A DNA stretch of 64,000 bases from JACCZR01 sp035296565 (GTDB lineage Bacteria; Actinomycetota; Thermoleophilia; Solirubrobacterales; Thermoleophilaceae). The DNA lies in NCBI GenBank assembly GCA_035296565.1, contig DATHAQ010000047.1, forward strand, positions 3,497-67,496, given 5' to 3'. The translations under genes were made by a program, and so were the position numbers. How positions within the stretch are numbered: the stretch's first letter is position 1; each line of letters starts with the position of its first letter. The notes below the pieces were generated by a model. It saw only the letters and a list, made by a program, of their open reading frames with translations. It searched no databases and had not been told where the DNA came from. Shown here piece after piece: positions 61,281 to 64,000 of the stretch.

Positions 61281-62021
61281 GTGGCGCGGCCGCAGCACCG
61301 AGGCAGCTCGAGCGCGGTCGCGACGCTCCGCAGGAACGCACGAAGAGCGGGTCGCGAGGCCGTGCGTCGGGGCACCGCCACGGTTGCCGCCGATTGCGCG
61401 CGCTGGGCGCTCGGCTTCCTCCTCGGGCGCCACCTGCGACCCGTGCGCTTCCGCCTGGGAGGCAGCGAGTACACAGCTCTGCACCACCGTCACCTGTTCA
61501 CCTGGCTCAACGAACGGGCGGTCGAGGTGCCCGTCTTCGCCGGCCTGGTGGCCAGCGAAGAGCCGGGGTCGGTGCTTGAGGTGGGGAACGTGCTGTCGCA
61601 CTACGGCTTCGCCGGCCACGACGTGGTTGACAAGTACGAGCACGCGCCCGGGGTGCTGAACGCCGACGCGGCCGACCTGGAGCTCGACCGCCGCTACCAG
61701 CTGATAGTAAGCGTCTCGACGCTGGAGCACCTCGGGCTGGACGAGCGCCCGCTCGAGCCCGACAAGCCCAAGCGGGCGCTCGGCCGCCTCCGGTCGCTCC
61801 TCGCCCCCGGCGGGCGGCTGGTCTTCTCGGTGCCCGTGGGCTACAACCCTCACCTGGACCGCTACCTGCGCAGCGAGGAGGCGGGGCTGGCCGACTGCGG
61901 CGCCTTGCGGCGCGACGGAAGGCACTGGCGCGAGACCGACTGCAGCCAGGCGTGGGACATCCCCTACGACCGCCTGCTCTATCGCGCCGGCGCCGTGGTG
62001 ATCGGGACGGTCAGGGGCTGA
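61281..62021 (+). CDS. Methyltransferase-like protein with a degenerate SAM motif
   Basis: 246 aa. The Rossmann-like start is SVLEVGNVLSHYGFAGHDVVDKYE and the motif IV region is YQLIVSVSTLEHLGLDE, with LLAPGGRLVFSVPVGYNP after it. The usual GxGxG loop is GNVLS, so SAM binding may be altered. The N-terminal 80 residues are basic and partly hydrophobic. Similar proteins occur in actinobacterial polysaccharide loci. GTG start. Confidence 0.78.
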   Translation: MARPQHRGSSSAVATLRRNARRAGREAVRRGTATVAADCARWALGFLLGRHLRPVRFRLGGSEYTALHHRHLFTWLNERAVEVPVFAGLVASEEPGSVLEVGNVLSHYGFAGHDVVDKYEHAPGVLNADAADLELDRRYQLIVSVSTLEHLGLDERPLEPDKPKRALGRLRSLLAPGGRLVFSVPVGYNPHLDRYLRSEEAGLADCGALRRDGRHWRETDCSQAWDIPYDRLLYRAGAVVIGTVRG

Positions 62022-63204
62022 GCGCGGCCGCGGTCCGCGCCCGCCGGCCCGGAACCAGGCGCTTGAGCCGCAAGAGCGGCCGCTCGACCAGCCACCAGCT
62101 GAGCGAGGCGATCGCGACCGAGACCGCCAGACCCAGGACGAACCAGACCACGAATGAGGGCAGCGGGCCCACGCCGTCGCGGGGCAGCCCGAGCTCGGCG
62201 AACACGGTGAAGACGCCGAAGTGCCACAGGTACACGCCGTAGGAGACGACCCCGACGTAGGCGATCGCGGGTAGCCCGAGCACCCTGCGTGTGAGTCCGC
62301 GCTCCTGGTCGCCGAAGACGGCCGGGACGATCAGCCCGAGGGCGAGCAGGCCGTAGAGGAGGTGGCGTTCCATGTACTGGTGGGGCGTCGTCGGCTCGTC
62401 GAAGCCTCCCCCGCCCAGGCCGAGCTGGGTGCTCACCAGGAACAGCATGACCAGCGCGAACAGCCAGCCGAGCCCGGGGAACCGGTCGAGCACACGGAGG
62501 GGCCGCGGGAGCTCGGGCCGGTCCGCGCAGGCGACGCTCGCCACGGCCAGGCCCATCCCCAGCGCGAACTGGTCGAGGAAGGCGGGGAGCAGCAGCAGAC
62601 CGTGCACCCCACCGACGTCGTCGGGCGTGGGCGACTTGGAGAGCAGCCAGACCTTGTAGGCGATCGCGAGGCAGAAGAGGGCAACGAGGCCGAGTGCCTC
62701 GCTGCGCAGGCGAGAGCCAGGAACGCGCCGCATCAGCCAGGCCCAGAGCGGAAGGAATGCGTAGAAGCTCACCTCGACGCACAGCGTCCACGCCGCGGGG
62801 ATGCCGCCCAGCGAGTAGACCGGGAAGTAGGTCTGGGCGAAGCCGTAGTACACGAGCCCGGCCTTCAGCGAGGACAGGCCGACCGAGCCGACGACGAGCG
62901 CGGTGACCGTCAGCGCCAGCCAGTAGGCCGGGCCGATTCGCAGGAGCCGCCGCCACGCGTAGGCGACGGTGGACGGCTGGCCTTCGTCGCGCATCCTGGC
63001 CTGGACGAACGGCCGGTAGAGCAGGAAGCCGGAGATGAGGAAGAAGATGGCCACGCCCACGTCCAGGCGCGCGACCCAGCTCACGAACGGATCCGTGCCG
63101 CGGAGGAAGCCCGAGTAGTCGCCGGCGTGGTGGGCGAGGACGCTCACCGCGGCGACGGCGCGCAGTGAGTCGAAGAGCGGGAAGCGGGGAGAGCGCGCGT
63201 GCAC
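62011..63204 (-). CDS. Acyltransferase 3 family membrane protein
   Basis: 397 aa, ten or so TM segments. N-terminal motif FDSLRAVAAVSVLAHHAGDYSGF contains the conserved Arg and His of the family, and FFLISGFLLYRPF follows. These enzymes O-acetylate or O-succinylate surface polysaccharides and lipids. The chain ends in a short basic tail without an SGNH domain. The 3' end overlaps the convergent methyltransferase-like gene by 11 bases. Confidence 0.9.
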   Translation of the reverse strand: MHARSPRFPLFDSLRAVAAVSVLAHHAGDYSGFLRGTDPFVSWVARLDVGVAIFFLISGFLLYRPFVQARMRDEGQPSTVAYAWRRLLRIGPAYWLALTVTALVVGSVGLSSLKAGLVYYGFAQTYFPVYSLGGIPAAWTLCVEVSFYAFLPLWAWLMRRVPGSRLRSEALGLVALFCLAIAYKVWLLSKSPTPDDVGGVHGLLLLPAFLDQFALGMGLAVASVACADRPELPRPLRVLDRFPGLGWLFALVMLFLVSTQLGLGGGGFDEPTTPHQYMERHLLYGLLALGLIVPAVFGDQERGLTRRVLGLPAIAYVGVVSYGVYLWHFGVFTVFAELGLPRDGVGPLPSFVVWFVLGLAVSVAIASLSWWLVERPLLRLKRLVPGRRARTAAALSP

Positions 63205-63251
63205 GGAGGCGGGTGGGTCCGGCGCACCGAAGGCTAACTACGCTGCCCGGC

Positions 63252-64000
63252 ATGGCTCTTGACCGGCGGCTGCTGCTCGTCGCGCTGGCCGCCGGGAGCT
63301 ACGGGCTGGCCTTCCTGCAACGAACGGGAGAGGCGGTCACGGACACGCGGATCGAGCTGTCGGTGAACCCGGCCCAGTTCCTGGAGCGAGTCGGCTGGCT
63401 CTGGAGCGCCACGTCCGACCTCGGGCACGTGCAGAGCGGCAACTTCGTCGGCTACCTGGCGCCCATGGGGCCCTTCTTCGCCGGAGGCGACGCGCTGGGG
63501 CTTCCCATGTGGATGGTCCAGCGGCTGTGGCTCGGCACCCTGCTGTTCCTGGCCGCCTGGGGCGTCGTGAAGCTGATGGAGGCCCTCATGCCGCGGCGCG
63601 GGCTCGCGGCCGCAGGCGCAGCCGCGGTGGTCTTCGTGCTGAGCCCCTACGTGGTCCTCTACACCAGCCGGGGCACGGTCACCCTCGTCACCTACGCCGC
63701 GCTGCCCTGGCTCATGCTCAGCGTGCACCGGGGCCTCGCGGAGGGCGCGCGCTGGCGCTGGCCGGCGCTGTTCGGGCTCCTGCTCGCCCTGACCCCGGGG
63801 GGCGTCAACGCCGCCGTGATCGCGTTCGCGCTCCTGGGGCCGGTCGCGCTCGTCCTCTACGAGCTGTACGTCGGCGCGGCCGACCGGCGGGCGGCCCGAG
63901 CCTTCGCGTGGCGGGCGGCCCTTGCCGGCGCCCTGGGCTCGGCCTGGTGGCTCGTCCCCCTGCTCGTGCAGTTCAAGTTCGGGGAGAACTTCCTTCCCTT
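63252..64000 (+). CDS. AftD-like arabinofuranosyltransferase (3' part outside the window)
   Basis: 249 residues present, starting at ATG 63252. The loop after TM1 reads DTRIELSVNPAQFLERVGWLW, then HVQSGNFVGYLAPMGPFFAGG and LPMWMVQRLWLGTLLF, the N-terminal pattern of mycobacterial AftD (DUF3367 family), a GT-C enzyme that adds arabinose outside the membrane. Mycobacterial AftD is about 1,400 residues, so most of this gene is missing. It is divergent from the acyltransferase. Sugar specificity in a non-mycolate organism is open. Confidence 0.82.
   Translation, partial: MALDRRLLLVALAAGSYGLAFLQRTGEAVTDTRIELSVNPAQFLERVGWLWSATSDLGHVQSGNFVGYLAPMGPFFAGGDALGLPMWMVQRLWLGTLLFLAAWGVVKLMEALMPRRGLAAAGAAAVVFVLSPYVVLYTSRGTVTLVTYAALPWLMLSVHRGLAEGARWRWPALFGLLLALTPGGVNAAVIAFALLGPVALVLYELYVGAADRRAARAFAWRAALAGALGSAWWLVPLLVQFKFGENFLP

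Overview
The window is a high-GC (roughly 70 percent), gene-dense chromosomal segment of an actinobacterium. Gene content and style suggest a deep-branching, Thermoleophilia-like lineage (Solirubrobacterales or relatives). The lineage is inferred from UdgX, an AftD-like arabinosyltransferase, tailed ECF sigma factors, many GTG starts and leaderless promoters, not from a marker-gene search. I see no rRNA, tRNA, prophage, insertion sequence or CRISPR array.

Layout. 1-13.5 kb is a mixed region: a drug-export ABC pair with a divergent MarR regulator, a frameshifted DoxX gene, a CPA1 Na+/H+ antiporter, an ArsR regulator, a group 2 sigma-70 factor, an aldo/keto reductase coupled to a flavin disulfide oxidoreductase, a CDP-alcohol phosphatidyltransferase, a sulfatase, UdgX with an NYN protein, a YceH-like protein and a quinone-reductase-like enzyme. 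13.5-13.9 kb holds a probable structured small RNA with a clear intrinsic terminator, followed by an M50 membrane protease. 14.7-22 kb is a leftward conserved cluster, ftsE-ftsX-ctpA-rnr-(secreted protein)-smpB-P450. 22-26 kb carries a pyrimidine-reductase-like protein, an ECF sigma factor with a predicted membrane segment and a Ser/Gly tail, and nadC-nadA. 26.1-26.6 kb is a cluster of dispersed palindromic repeats with GC-rich hairpins; a fourth copy lies at 2.1 kb. 26.6-31.6 kb is comF-hpf-secA-prfB, with prfB needing a programmed +1 frameshift.

31.7-44 kb combines a CtaG-like oxidase assembly protein, sugar-nucleotide enzymes (two nucleotidyltransferases, a phosphoglucose/phosphomannose isomerase, UDP-glucose dehydrogenase), an LCP-family ligase, a MerR-ahcY-ahcY-like methyl-cycle operon, an M20 peptidase and a second CPA1 antiporter. 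45.6 kb to the right edge is a cell-surface glycan locus: GT4 and GT2 glycosyltransferases, a Wzx-like flippase, four or five GT-C-type membrane glycosyltransferases including a truncated AftD homologue, four methyltransferases, a membrane-embedded SpeE-like protein and an acyltransferase 3.

The sugar-nucleotide block plausibly feeds the glycan locus, and the LCP protein could attach the product to the wall. Many non-operonic genes have a TANNNT -10 element only 6 to 9 bases before the start codon, which points to leaderless transcription as the local norm.
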